This document shows positions 1 to 8,372 of a stretch of DNA of 64,000 nt, piece by piece. The notes beneath the pieces were generated by a model. It searched no databases. It saw nothing but the letters and a program-made list of their open reading frames with translations, and had not been told where the DNA came from. A program made the translations under genes and the position numbers. Every line of letters begins with the position of its first letter. The stretch's first letter is position 1. The DNA comes from Coralloluteibacterium stylophorae (GTDB lineage: Bacteria; Pseudomonadota; Gammaproteobacteria; Xanthomonadales; Xanthomonadaceae): contig NZ_JAGQFT020000001.1 in assembly GCF_018122625.2 (NCBI RefSeq), forward strand, positions 495,069 to 559,068, given 5' to 3'.

Positions 1-224
1 AGCCGTTGCGCCCTGCCCGCGCTGCGTCCATGGACCGCCAGCGCGGCGTCGTCCTGAAGCAGTTGCGGCGCATGCGCGGCGATAGCGGCGCGCACCTCGC
101 GCGCGGCGCCGAGCGCGGCATCGACGTCGGCTCCGGCCTCGAGCTCCACGTGCTGCGCCCAGCTGCGGCCGTCCCAGGCGAAGACCACCTCGACCGTGAG
201 CCGCGCCTCAGGCGACGCTGGCAT
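1..224 (-). CDS. rnfH: RnfH/RatB-family ubiquitin-fold protein (3' end cut by window edge)
   Basis: The reverse strand reads from an ATG at 224 ([19 protein letters not shown]...) to the window edge, giving 74 codons without a stop. The beta-grasp pattern of [10 protein letters not shown] followed by a [14 protein letters not shown] strand and an [10 protein letters not shown] helix resembles the RnfH (UPF0125) family, which usually lies directly downstream of ratA, as here. The start overlaps the ratA stop by 17 bases, so the two are probably translated together. The biochemical function of the family is not settled. The C-terminus is outside the window. Confidence 0.75.
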   Translation of the reverse strand, partial: MPASPEARLTVEVVFAWDGRSWAQHVELEAGADVDAALGAAREVRAAIAAHAPQLLQDDAALAVHGRSAGRAQR

Positions 225-639
225 CGGCGGCGCGGATGAAGTCGCCGACCATGCGGTCGGCCATGGTCTTGAAGCCCACCTCCAGCGCGCGCCCGATCAG
301 CCGGCTGCTGGTCTCGAAGTCCATGGTCAGCGAGACCTTGCAGGCCTGCTCGTCGAGCGCCTGGAACTCCCACACGCCCTGCAGGCTGCGGAACGGACCG
401 TCGACGAGGTCGAGCTGGATGCGGCGGTCGGGCACCAGCGTGTTGCGCGTGGTGAAGCCGCTGCGGATCGCGCCCAGGCGCAGCGACAGGCGCGCGACCA
501 TGTGGTCCTCGCCGCGCTCCAGCACTTCGGCGCCTTCGCACCACGAGAAGATCCGCGGATAGGCATCGACATCGTTGACGAGCGCGTACATGCGCGCGGC
601 GGAGTGGCGCACGAGGGCGTGGCGGTGGACGTGGCTCAT
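208..639 (-). CDS. ratA: RatA-type START-domain protein (ubiquinone-binding, Coq10-like)
   Basis: A 143-residue protein starting [21 protein letters not shown] and covering one SRPBCC/START fold. Recognisable family blocks are the N-terminal [21 protein letters not shown] segment, [11 protein letters not shown], a [15 protein letters not shown] strand and the C-terminal amphipathic helix ending FIRAAD. Family members bind ubiquinone (Coq10-like). The E. coli protein was also described as a toxin blocking 70S assembly, and that role is disputed. The gene is divergent from smpB with 60 bases between starts, and rnfH follows with an overlap. Longer in-frame extensions upstream run through smpB antisense and are not supported. 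Confidence 0.9.
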   Translation of the reverse strand: MSHVHRHALVRHSAARMYALVNDVDAYPRIFSWCEGAEVLERGEDHMVARLSLRLGAIRSGFTTRNTLVPDRRIQLDLVDGPFRSLQGVWEFQALDEQACKVSLTMDFETSSRLIGRALEVGFKTMADRMVGDFIRAADASVA

Positions 640-699
640 CGGGGATGTTCGCTCGCCACGCACGGCGTGCTGCGCGAGAATGGCGGCAGAGAGGAAGTC

Positions 700-1197
700 A
701 TGTCGAAAAAGACCGGAAAGAATAACGGAAGCGGCGCGGGCGGAACCATCGCGCTCAACAAGCGTGCCCGCCACGAGTACCACCTCGAGGAACGCTTCGA
801 GGCCGGGCTGGCCCTGCAGGGCTGGGAGCTGAAGGCGATCCGCGCCGGGCGCGCCAACATCGGCGAAAGCTATGCGCTGGTGCGTCAAGGCGAGATCTTC
901 CTGTTCGGCTCGCAGATCACCCCGCTGATCTCGGCCTCGACCCACGTCGTCGCCGACGATCGCCGCAACCGCAAGCTGCTCATGCACCGCCACGAGATCG
1001 ACCGCCTGGTCGGCTACGTCGAGCGCGAGGGCTACACGCTGATCCCGACCGCGCTGTACTGGAAGGCCAACCGGGTCAAGCTCGAGCTGGCGCTGGCCAA
1101 GGGCAAGCAGACCCACGACAAGCGCGCGGCGAGCAAGGAGCGCGACTGGCAGCGCGACAAGCAGCGGATCATGCGCAAGAACAACAGGGACGCCTGA
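700..1197 (+). CDS. smpB: SsrA-binding protein SmpB
   Basis: A 165-residue protein starting [10 protein letters not shown]. The core [33 protein letters not shown] and the basic tail [17 protein letters not shown] are diagnostic. SmpB binds the tRNA-like domain of tmRNA and carries it into ribosomes stalled without a stop codon; the tail acts as a codon-anticodon mimic and folds in the empty mRNA channel. The ATG at 700 has a purine-rich AGAGGAAG just upstream. Its RNA partner ssrA is the next gene downstream, about 100 bases away and with its own promoter. Confidence 0.98.
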   Translation: MSKKTGKNNGSGAGGTIALNKRARHEYHLEERFEAGLALQGWELKAIRAGRANIGESYALVRQGEIFLFGSQITPLISASTHVVADDRRNRKLLMHRHEIDRLVGYVEREGYTLIPTALYWKANRVKLELALAKGKQTHDKRAASKERDWQRDKQRIMRKNNRDA

Positions 1198-1242
1198 GCC
1201 GCCGGTGCGGTGAACGGCGGACGGCGGTGGGCCTCCCGCACC

Positions 1243-1270
1243 TTGAATGCGCCCCGCCCGCCCCTATACT
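1243..1270 (+). promoter_or_regulatory. sigma70-type promoter of ssrA
   Basis: TTGAAT (1243-1248) and TATACT (1265-1270) are separated by 16 bases and lie about 30 bases upstream of the mature tmRNA 5' end. This is close to consensus, as expected for an abundant stable RNA. The gap to position 1302 implies a short 5' leader that RNase P would remove. Confidence 0.7.
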
Positions 1271-1301
1271 TGCCGCGATCGGATGATCGATGCGTTTTCC
1301 C

Positions 1302-1655
1302 GGGGGTGCTCTGGCTTCGACGGGGGTCGCGAAATCGTCTGGTGCATGCCGAGGGGGTGACTTTCCTCGTTAATCCAGTCGCAAACTCATAGTTGCCAAC
1401 GACGACAACTACGCTCTCGCCGCTTAAGGCGTAGCCCCGAACCCACTTGTGCCCGTGCTCGTGGATGTAGGGTCATCATCACGGGATCGCCGGTGGCGGC
1501 TGCCTGTCAGCCATCGGTCAACCCAAAACAGGCTGGTTCCGCCGCGCGCTTCGCACACCGTGCTGCGTCGGGACGAGATCCAACGGTGAGCTAAGCATGT
1601 AGGACCGGAGATGGAGTGCCTTCGGACGGGGGTTCGACTCCCCCCACCTCCACCA
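1302..1655 (+). ncRNA. ssrA: Transfer-messenger RNA (tmRNA)
   Basis: The 5' end GGGGGTG (1302-1308) pairs with CACCTCC (1645-1651) to form the acceptor stem, allowing one G-U pair, and is followed by discriminator A and an encoded CCA at 1653-1655. The T arm carries GGTTCGACTCC near 1631, and the 5' part contains the GGCTTCGACGGGG block that is conserved in tmRNAs. A tag reading frame lies at 1395-1427. The length (354) is normal for a one-piece bacterial tmRNA. Together with SmpB it rescues stalled ribosomes and tags the truncated product for proteolysis. Confidence 0.97.
1395..1427 (+). other. tmRNA proteolysis tag reading frame (ANDDNYALAA)
   Basis: Reading from the resume codon GCC at 1395 gives A-N-D-D-N-Y-A-L-A-A followed by TAA at 1425-1427. 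The C-terminal ALAA is the degradation signal recognised by ClpXP and ClpAP, with SspB binding the N-terminal part. The tag differs from the E. coli tag only by D for E at position 4. Confidence 0.9.
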
Positions 1656-1680
1656 ACAGACGATCCGCAAGGGTCCGTAG

Positions 1681-1724
1681 AAGGCCGCGAAACCCAGCAA
1701 CCACGGGCTTCGCGGCCTTTTTCG
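1681..1724 (+). terminator. Rho-independent terminator of ssrA
   Basis: AAGGCCGCGAA (1681-1691) pairs with TTCGCGGCCTT (1709-1719), with an inner CCC/GGG pairing, and is followed by TTTTCGTTT. It lies 25 bases after the mature tmRNA 3' end. Confidence 0.85.
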
Positions 1725-2327
1725 TTTCCGCTCCTGTCCGCCGCGGGTCATGAGGCGGTTGGGCAAGAGAAGGACCGAGAGCAGGTGCTCCCGGCCTCGA
1801 TCGCCTTCGGAATGATGCAGCCGTTGAGGCGCATGCAGCCTGCGTATGCGATGGCAGGCAGCGACGTCACCCTCGCGCTGCGACAGGCCTGCGCCGTTTG
1901 TTCGCATGCGACGCATGGATTGGACCGGGCCGTCTCGAACCTGGCGGCGGCCACCAGAAAAAATATCGCAGACGGACAGCTCGACCTTGTTCGCCATCTT
2001 CATCCTGCGATTGGCGCCGGAGCGGACGAAGCGAGCAAGGCCTCAAGCCGCTCGGTGCAACCGTGCCAGCGCGACGACGCTGTTGACCGCCATGCACCGG
2101 ATGTCACGCATGCAAGGTGGCCGACGCTCCGCCCGCGTCGGCGGATGAAACTGTGTTGTTCGCCACGTCGCGGCGAATCGGCGCCCGCATGCCTACCGGC
2201 TTCGCATCGCCCGGTCGCAGGCACTGCGTCGCGCTTCGGCTGCGTTGCCGTAGCGCATGCGGCCGCGCTGGCCGTCAGCCGGACGTCCACGGACGGCATC
2301 CGGTCCGGCAACGCACCTCGAAGATGA
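1725..2327. other. Gene-poor stretch downstream of ssrA
   Basis: About 600 bases with no reading frame that I recognise. Frames of up to about 100 codons exist on both strands but lack family motifs, convincing ribosome binding sites or consistent composition. Local base composition is more mixed than in neighbouring genes (for example the AAAAAATATC run near 1959). The 3' end of tmRNA is a common integration site for mobile elements, so an old and decayed insertion is possible, but I see no direct repeat of the tmRNA 3' end or integrase remnant. Confidence 0.5.
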
Positions 2328-2576
2328 TCATGCGGGGCCCCACACGCTGCCGGCGGCTGCGTACGTGCGCTCGACGCGGAAATCGCGCAGCCCCTGCTCG
2401 ACGCGCACGACCGCGGGCAGACCGGTGGTGCGGAACCAGCTCCGGGCCAGCACGTCGGCCCCGGCGATGGCGGCCTCGCGGTCCAGGAATGGGCGAGGAT
2501 CGCCGGGACCGTCGGTACGGATCTGCCACTGCCCCGTCCAGGCGTTACGGCTCACATCGAAACTGCGTCCGTCCAT
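2328..2576 (-). CDS. Small hypothetical protein, DUF2188-like
   Basis: An 82-residue frame starting MDGRSFDVSRNAWTGQW, with GAGG about eight bases before the ATG. The pattern of a Trp-rich first strand (WTGQWQIRTDG), a helix rich in Ala and Arg (LDREAAIAGADVLARSWF) and a final strand (PAVVRVEQGLRDFRVERTY) resembles the small DUF2188 fold, in which a polypeptide shows a strand, a helix and a final strand. Function is unknown. A longer in-frame extension upstream is Arg-rich and looks non-coding. It stands alone between the ssrA region and the protease gene. Confidence 0.5.
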   Translation of the reverse strand: MDGRSFDVSRNAWTGQWQIRTDGPGDPRPFLDREAAIAGADVLARSWFRTTGLPAVVRVEQGLRDFRVERTYAAAGSVWGPA

Positions 2577-2852
2577 GCTGCCTCGTCCTCGCTCGTGGGT
2601 CCGGATGCCGCGACGCCGGCGAGCGAAGGTGCGACCCCGGCACGTCGCCATGCGGGTCGCCGTCGCGTGCGGCGCAGGTCGGCACGCAGGGCGTGCCGGC
2701 GCAGCATCGCCAAAGCCCTGCGGCACGCACACCTGACTTTTCTCAATTTTCCTGCGCCGTGGACGCTACGCGTCGGTCCGTGCCGGCCACGCTGTCGCGC
2801 CCATCGCGCTGAGGAGACAGCCGCGTGCGGAGCTGCCGTGCAGCCGCTACCG

Positions 2853-5800
2853 CTATGAGTCGACCTCGAAGCGCAGCGGCACGATCGACAGCGGGCGCTG
2901 CGGGTCGTTGCTCTCGATGCACAGGCGCCCGTGATGGACGCCGGGATCGAGCGCGTCGGCGCTCAGGGTGACGCCGAGCGTGGAGCTTTCGCCCGCGCCG
3001 AGGCTGCCTCCGGTGGAGTCGGCCGTCGCCCACGGCGGCGTGCACAGGCCGGTCGCCAGCACCGTCATGGAGGCGCCGTAGTGTCCGGGGAAGGCGCTGT
3101 CGATGCCGCCCCACTGCGCGCCCGGGGTGCCTCCGAATTCAGGCTCGGTGTTGATCTCCTGCGCCACCGCGCCGTCCTGCACGTCGCGCAGGAAGCGGTA
3201 CCAGATCACGGTGAGCCCGCCGGGCATGGGCAGCGAGTCGAAGGTCGGATAGGCGACCAGCCAGTAGCGCCCGGCCGGCAGCGCCAGGTCCAGGCTCGCT
3301 GCCGCCAGGTCGAGGGCGAGCGTGTTGGTGCCGCGCGCGACGCCGGGATTGCTGGGGCTGGTCGTATAGCTCCAGACCGGCGGTGCGCCCTGCCCCGGCG
3401 CGCCGGCCGGGGCCCCGTCGGCGTCGGCCCAGACGCTCCAGGTGATCGAGGTCGCGTACTGGTCGACCGTGTCGCCGTAGTTGGCGAACAGGAAGCCCTC
3501 GACCGAGAGTTCCTCGATGGTGGTCGGCTCGGCCAGCTCGAAGTCGTCGGCGACCAGCGCGCCGGTGCCGCTGTCGGCGTAGAGCGTGCTGACCAGGCCG
3601 TTGAGGGTGTTGGCCGGCTGGTCGACGATCGGCAGCGCGCGCTGCCCCTGGAACAGCGACCAGGTCAGGCCGTCGTTGCCGAGGTTGGAGAGCGTGATCG
3701 CGGCCTGGGCGCTGCCGCCCGCGGGCGCCGACGCATCCACCTCCTCAGGCTCGATCGCCAGCTCCAGGGGATCGACGAATACGGCGACCGGCATGGACAG
3801 CGTCGGCAGGCTGCGCGCCAGCGGCTCCAGCACGACCCGTCCGAACGCCCAGGCGCCCTGCTCCTCGCCTTCGACGTCGATGGTGATCGTGATGGTCCGC
3901 GACTCGCCGGCCTGCAGCAGGAAGCCCGACGGCGCGACGCTGCCGCCGATGTCCTCCAGGCTCGCCTGCCAGCTGCCGCGTTCGACCGCGGTGACGGTGC
4001 GCTCGAAGGTGCAGCGGTCGATGCAGTGCAGCGCCTGCAGGCTGGGGATGTTGAGGGTCGAGGGGTCGCCGCCGGCGGCGGGATCCGCGGCACGCATGGC
4101 CGCGGGGGTGGCGTCCATGACCAGTCCCGGCGCCATGGCCGGCCCGACCTGGATGCGGCCGGCGCCGCGCATCAGCGGCGTGGCCGGCGCGCCGTCGACT
4201 GCGTCGGTCATCGCCGGTGTGGCGGTCAGCATCAGCGCCGACTTGGCCTCGGCCGGCGTCCACTCCGGGTGCAGGGCGCGCAGCAGGGTGAGCGCGCCCG
4301 CCGCATGCGGCGACGCCATCGAGGTGCCGCTGGAGAGCCCGAGGGCATCCGCCCCGCCGGCCAGCGCCGCCAGCACATCGACCCCGGGTGCGGCGACGTC
4401 GGGCTTGAGCGCCGCATAGGCGCTGGGCCCGCGCGAGCTGAACGTCGCGACCTGGTCGGGCTCGGTCGCCGTCGGCTCCGACGGGTAGTCCAGGAGCGCC
4501 GTCACGCCGGCGTTGTCGACGTAGAAGTCCTCGATCGCGTTGCCCTGGCTCAGGGTGACGACGCCGACCGGGATCGTGGTGTTGTCCAAGGCCGGGTTCA
4601 GCGCAGCGTCCGCGTTGTTGACCAGGACGACGGCGACCGCCCCCGCGGCCGCGGCGTTCTGCACCTTGATCACGAAGGTGCAGTTGCCGCGGCGGATCAT
4701 CGCGATCTCGCCGACGAGCGAGCCGGCCGGCGGCGCCGCGCACAGGAAGGGATCGGCGGGATCGTAGGCCAGCGGCGCGGCGATCGGCTCGATCAGCGGT
4801 GTGCTGCTCGAGGGGATGGTGATGGTGATGTCGGTCAGCGGCGCCGGGACCGGCTCGGGCCCGGTGATCCGCAGCTTGTTCACGAAGGGGCCGCGGGTGT
4901 GGGTGGATGCCGCCACCGACAGCACCCATGGTTCGACGTGGCCGAGGGTGGCACCGGCCGGGCCGCTGTTGCCGGCCGAGGCGGCCACGCTGATCCCGGC
5001 CTCCACCGCGTTGAGGAAGGCCAGCGAGTTGGCCTGCGTCCACGGTGCGGTGCCGCCGCTGATCGAGTAGTTGAGCGCGGTCACCACGCCGTCGGCGATG
5101 GCCTGCTCGATCGCCGCGAGCGTCGAGACGTTGGGGCACAGCCCGCGGCCGTCGCCGGCGACGTAGCAGACGTCGTAGACGACGAGGTTGGCGCGCGGGG
5201 CGACGCCGCTGATGATCCGCTCCGGCCCGCCCGGCACCTGCGCCCTGCGCGCGTTGCCGGCGGCGGTCGAGGCGGTGTGCGAGCCGTGGCCGTTGTTGTC
5301 CTCCGGCCCGGGCGGCCCGTCGCTGGCGTCGGGGTCGCCGGCGATGATCTCCGGCATCAGCGCGTCGACGAAGTCGTAGGCGCCGACCACCTTGGCGTTG
5401 CAGCGCGGCGTCCACTCCGGAATCGCCTCCTCGCCGCACAGCCCGAGGTACACGCCCTCGCCCAGCGGATTGGCGTGGCGATAGCCGGCGCCGTCGATCT
5501 CCGCGAACGAGGGGCTGTCGAAGTTCAGGCCGGAATCGATCACGCCGACGATCTCGCCCTCGCCCTGGCTGCGCGGGCCGCGCAGGCCACGGATGGGAAC
5601 CGGAACGAGGTTGCCGCCGCTGCCGCCCTGGTAGCGCACGCCCCAGGCCAGCGGCGCACCGATCAGCTCGGGGCCGGCGTCGGTGTCCTGCGGCAGCAGG
5701 GTCACCGGCTCGACGCCGGCGATGCCGGGGCTGTCGCGCAGGACCGCGGCCTCGGCCGGATCCAGCCGCACCGCGGCGGCGTTGACGGCGTACTGGAAGC

Positions 5801-6113
5801 GCAGGCGTTCGTCGAGCGGCTGCAGCGGGCGCCCGACATCGCGCGAGGCTCGTGCCAGCGCGGCGTCCTGGCGCGCGAGCGCCTGCGCGCGCTGCGCCCC
5901 CTGCAGGGCCACGGCGCGGCGGTCCACCACCGGCGCATCGAAGCGGACCAGGTAGAGGCCCGGCAGCGTCTCGGCCTCCAGCACGACGCGTCCCGAGTCG
6001 TCGATGCGCGCCGCCTGGGACTGGGCGGATGCCGCCGTCGGCAGGGCGAGCGCCAGCGCGAACGCCGCACCGAGGGCGAGCGGGTGCGGAAGGGAACGGA
6101 AGAATGTGGACAT
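2853..6113 (-). CDS. Secreted S8-family (subtilisin-like) serine protease with PA domain
   Basis: A 1086-residue protein beginning MSTFFRSLPHPLALG with a Sec signal peptide (hydrophobic 12-25, likely cleaved after ALA-type TAASA near residue 30). Residues about 35-140 look like an inhibitor/propeptide. The catalytic triad is visible: Asp193 in GVIDSG, His276 in NGHGSH and Ser598 in SGTSMASPH, with oxyanion Asn382 in AGNSGP. A protease-associated (PA) domain is inserted near 440-535 (GEIAMIRRGNCTF). The C-terminal 400 residues are predicted beta-rich domains with paired cysteines. It is likely an extracellular nutritional or lytic protease. It is divergent from the osmC gene. In-frame sequence upstream of 6113 lacks coding character. 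Confidence 0.92.
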   Translation of the reverse strand: MSTFFRSLPHPLALGAAFALALALPTAASAQSQAARIDDSGRVVLEAETLPGLYLVRFDAPVVDRRAVALQGAQRAQALARQDAALARASRDVGRPLQPLDERLRFQYAVNAAAVRLDPAEAAVLRDSPGIAGVEPVTLLPQDTDAGPELIGAPLAWGVRYQGGSGGNLVPVPIRGLRGPRSQGEGEIVGVIDSGLNFDSPSFAEIDGAGYRHANPLGEGVYLGLCGEEAIPEWTPRCNAKVVGAYDFVDALMPEIIAGDPDASDGPPGPEDNNGHGSHTASTAAGNARRAQVPGGPERIISGVAPRANLVVYDVCYVAGDGRGLCPNVSTLAAIEQAIADGVVTALNYSISGGTAPWTQANSLAFLNAVEAGISVAASAGNSGPAGATLGHVEPWVLSVAASTHTRGPFVNKLRITGPEPVPAPLTDITITIPSSSTPLIEPIAAPLAYDPADPFLCAAPPAGSLVGEIAMIRRGNCTFVIKVQNAAAAGAVAVVLVNNADAALNPALDNTTIPVGVVTLSQGNAIEDFYVDNAGVTALLDYPSEPTATEPDQVATFSSRGPSAYAALKPDVAAPGVDVLAALAGGADALGLSSGTSMASPHAAGALTLLRALHPEWTPAEAKSALMLTATPAMTDAVDGAPATPLMRGAGRIQVGPAMAPGLVMDATPAAMRAADPAAGGDPSTLNIPSLQALHCIDRCTFERTVTAVERGSWQASLEDIGGSVAPSGFLLQAGESRTITITIDVEGEEQGAWAFGRVVLEPLARSLPTLSMPVAVFVDPLELAIEPEEVDASAPAGGSAQAAITLSNLGNDGLTWSLFQGQRALPIVDQPANTLNGLVSTLYADSGTGALVADDFELAEPTTIEELSVEGFLFANYGDTVDQYATSITWSVWADADGAPAGAPGQGAPPVWSYTTSPSNPGVARGTNTLALDLAAASLDLALPAGRYWLVAYPTFDSLPMPGGLTVIWYRFLRDVQDGAVAQEINTEPEFGGTPGAQWGGIDSAFPGHYGASMTVLATGLCTPPWATADSTGGSLGAGESSTLGVTLSADALDPGVHHGRLCIESNDPQRPLSIVPLRFEVDS

Positions 6114-6376
6114 GCCGGACTCCGGGGGCCGGCGCCTGCGGCGCCGCTGAGTGGCGATCGACCGCGAACAGCCGCCACCGGCCCGCTCCGGATGCCCCCT
6201 GCATCCGTGGACCGGCGCACCGCGGTCACGTCGCAGCGGCGATGCCGCTGCACGCGCCGAGTCTAGGCACGCCCTGAGCACCCGGACAATGTCAACGCGT
6301 GCCGGACGCCCGTCATTGACACCGGCTTACTGCTGCCGCCCTAGCCTGCCGTTCCCCACTCCCGAGGAGGACATCC

Positions 6377-6796
6377 ATGGCACGCAAGGCAACCGCGATC
6401 TGGAACGGCAACGGCAAGGAAGGCAAGGGCCAGCTCAGCACCGAATCGAAGGCGCTGGATTCGGTCTATGGCGCCAAGGCGCGCTTCGAGGACGGCCCCG
6501 GCACCAATCCCGAGGAGCTGCTGGCCGCCGCGCATGCCGGCTGCTTCACCATGGCCACCGCCTTCGCGCTGGAGAAGGCCGGCTATGCGGCCGACGAGCT
6601 GCACACCGACTGCGCGATCTCGCTCAAGTCGGAGGGCGAAGGCTTCCGCATCACCGCCTCGGCGCTGACGATGAAGGCGAAGATCCCCGGCATCGGCGAG
6701 GACGAGTTCCAGAAGATCGCGCAGGCGGCGAAGGAAGGCTGCCCGGTGTCGAAGCTGTTCGACACCGAGATCACCCTGCAGGCCACGCTCGGCTGA
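6377..6796 (+). CDS. osmC: OsmC family peroxiredoxin
   Basis: A 139-residue protein (MARKATAIWNGNGKEGKG) of the OsmC branch of thiol peroxidases. The two redox cysteines are present: Cys56 in the AAHAGCFTM helix (peroxidatic) and Cys122 in KEGCPVSKL (resolving). The family reduces organic hydroperoxides as a homodimer in the cytoplasm. GAGGA lies 7-8 bases before the ATG. It is monocistronic: a divergent protease gene is upstream and photolyase converges from downstream, with a GC-rich hairpin-forming stretch between the two stops. Confidence 0.93.
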   Translation: MARKATAIWNGNGKEGKGQLSTESKALDSVYGAKARFEDGPGTNPEELLAAAHAGCFTMATAFALEKAGYAADELHTDCAISLKSEGEGFRITASALTMKAKIPGIGEDEFQKIAQAAKEGCPVSKLFDTEITLQATLG

Positions 6797-6847
6797 GGAT
6801 GCCCGGCCGGCGGCGCGGCGACGGCCGCGTCGCCCGCCGCATGGCGC

Positions 6848-8281
6848 TCAGCGCAGCGCGCGGAAGGCGTCGAGCGCGGCCTCCCGGCTCTCGGCGAGAT
6901 CGACCACGGGCGTCTTCGGATACGCGGGCGCGTACCGCGCCAGCAGCGCGGGCTGGGTCCACGGCGCGTGGATCGCCTTGCCGGGCAGCGCGGCGAGTTC
7001 GGGCATCCACTGGCGGATGTAGCGGCCGTGCGGGTCGAAGCGCTCCGACTGCGTCACCGGATTGAAGATGCGGAAGTACGGTGCGGCATCCGCGCCGGTG
7101 CCGCCGATCCACTGCCAGTTCTGCGAGTTGTTGGCGAGATCGGCGTCGACCAGCGTGTCCCAGAACCAGCGCGCGCCGGCGAGCCAGTGCTGGCGCAGGT
7201 TCTTGGTCAGCACGCTGCCGACGATCAGGCGCACGCGGTTGTGCATCCAGCCGCAGGCCCAGAGCTCGCGCATCCCGGCATCGACGATGGGGATGCCGGT
7301 GCGGCCGTGGCGCCAGGCCTCGAGGACCTGCGGTGCGGGTTCGGCCCAGGCGAAGCGCGCGAAGCGCGGGTTGAAGTCCTCCTCCTGCATGTGCGGGAAG
7401 TGCCACAGCAGGTGGTGCGAGAACTCGCGCCAGGCCAGCTCGCGCTCGTAGGCCTCGATACCGGCCTTCTGCCGCGCGTTCCAGCGCGCGTCGGCGAGCC
7501 GTGCCAGGATCTGCCGCGGCGAGATCTCGCCCAGGTGCAGGTGCGGCGACATGCGCGAGGTGCCGATGCGGTCCGGCAGGTCGCGCTGGGCATCGTAGGC
7601 GCCCGCGGCGCCCTCGACGAAGGCGTCCAGCAGTTCGTGCGCGCCGGCCCCGCCGGGCTCCCAGTGCTCCCAGAAGCCCGTGTCCCAGGCGGTGCGCGGC
7701 GCCAGGTCGAGATCCGCCAGCGTTCCGGTGGCCAGCGCGGGAAGCGGCGGCAGGGAGGTCGGCGCAGGCAAAGGACGGTCCTGCGGCCACTGCCGGCGCA
7801 GCGTCTTCCAGAACGGGGTGAACACCCGATACGGCGTGCCCTGCCCGGTGCGCACCGACTCCGCGTCAGGCTCGAACAGCAGCGCCGCCTGGCGCATCTC
7901 CAGGCGCACGCCGCTGCGGGCGAGCGCCGCGTCCAGCCGCTGGTCGAGCGCGCGCCACGCCGGTTCCACCCGGCGGTCGCCGTACACCGCGACCGCGCCG
8001 CTCTCCGCGACCAGGCGTTCGATCACCGCCTGCGCGCGGCCGCTGCGCAGCACCAGCCCGGAACCGAGTCCGCGCAGCCGCGCGTCGAGCGCCGCCAGGC
8101 TGCGGTGCAGCCAGGCCCGCTGCGCCGCGCCCATCGGCCAGCGGCCGGCGTCCCCGGGCGCATGCACGTAGACCGGGACCGGCCTGAAGCCCCCGTCGAG
8201 CGCCGCCTGCAGCACGGGGTTGTCGTCCACGCGCAGCGCGTTGCGCAGCCAGACGAGGGCGACGGGACGGGTATCGGTCAT
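6848..8281 (-). CDS. phrB: Deoxyribodipyrimidine photolyase (cryptochrome/photolyase family)
   Basis: A 477-residue protein starting MTDTRPVALVWLRNALRVDDN. The N-terminal alpha/beta antenna-cofactor domain (WLRNALRVDDNPVL, RVEPAW) is followed by the helical FAD domain. Diagnostic FAD and lesion-binding blocks are GTSRMSPHLHLGEISPRQI, WREFSHHLLWHFP, ACGWMHNRVRLIVGSVLTKNL and WQWIGGTGADAAPYFRIFNP. It repairs UV-induced cyclobutane pyrimidine dimers in a light-driven reaction. The MTDTRP start was preferred because the upstream in-frame extension is Arg/Ser/Pro-rich. It lies downstream of alr on the same strand with a gap of about 90 bases. Confidence 0.95.
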   Translation of the reverse strand: MTDTRPVALVWLRNALRVDDNPVLQAALDGGFRPVPVYVHAPGDAGRWPMGAAQRAWLHRSLAALDARLRGLGSGLVLRSGRAQAVIERLVAESGAVAVYGDRRVEPAWRALDQRLDAALARSGVRLEMRQAALLFEPDAESVRTGQGTPYRVFTPFWKTLRRQWPQDRPLPAPTSLPPLPALATGTLADLDLAPRTAWDTGFWEHWEPGGAGAHELLDAFVEGAAGAYDAQRDLPDRIGTSRMSPHLHLGEISPRQILARLADARWNARQKAGIEAYERELAWREFSHHLLWHFPHMQEEDFNPRFARFAWAEPAPQVLEAWRHGRTGIPIVDAGMRELWACGWMHNRVRLIVGSVLTKNLRQHWLAGARWFWDTLVDADLANNSQNWQWIGGTGADAAPYFRIFNPVTQSERFDPHGRYIRQWMPELAALPGKAIHAPWTQPALLARYAPAYPKTPVVDLAESREAALDAFRALR

Positions 8282-8372
8282 GCGGCGATCCGGCACGAAG
8301 GACCGGACATCCTCGCGCGGGCCGGATGCAGCGCGCGTATGCGGCGATGCCGGACGGACGCGCGCACGGCGC

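Noticed and set aside
1518..2003. Minus-strand reading frame containing the peptide WWRWGESNPRP
   Set aside because: This is the well-known artefact from translating the antisense of a tmRNA/tRNA-like 3' end. It overlaps ssrA and is not a gene.
2931..6266. A plus-strand reading frame of more than 1100 codons opposite the S8 protease
   Set aside because: It is rich in Arg, Gly, Ala and His without family motifs and is a shadow of the GC-rich protease gene on the other strand.
6797..6847. GC-rich hairpin between osmC and photolyase as a terminator
   Set aside because: It can fold, but no T-run is present and almost any stretch this rich in GC can fold, so it is not listed as a feature.
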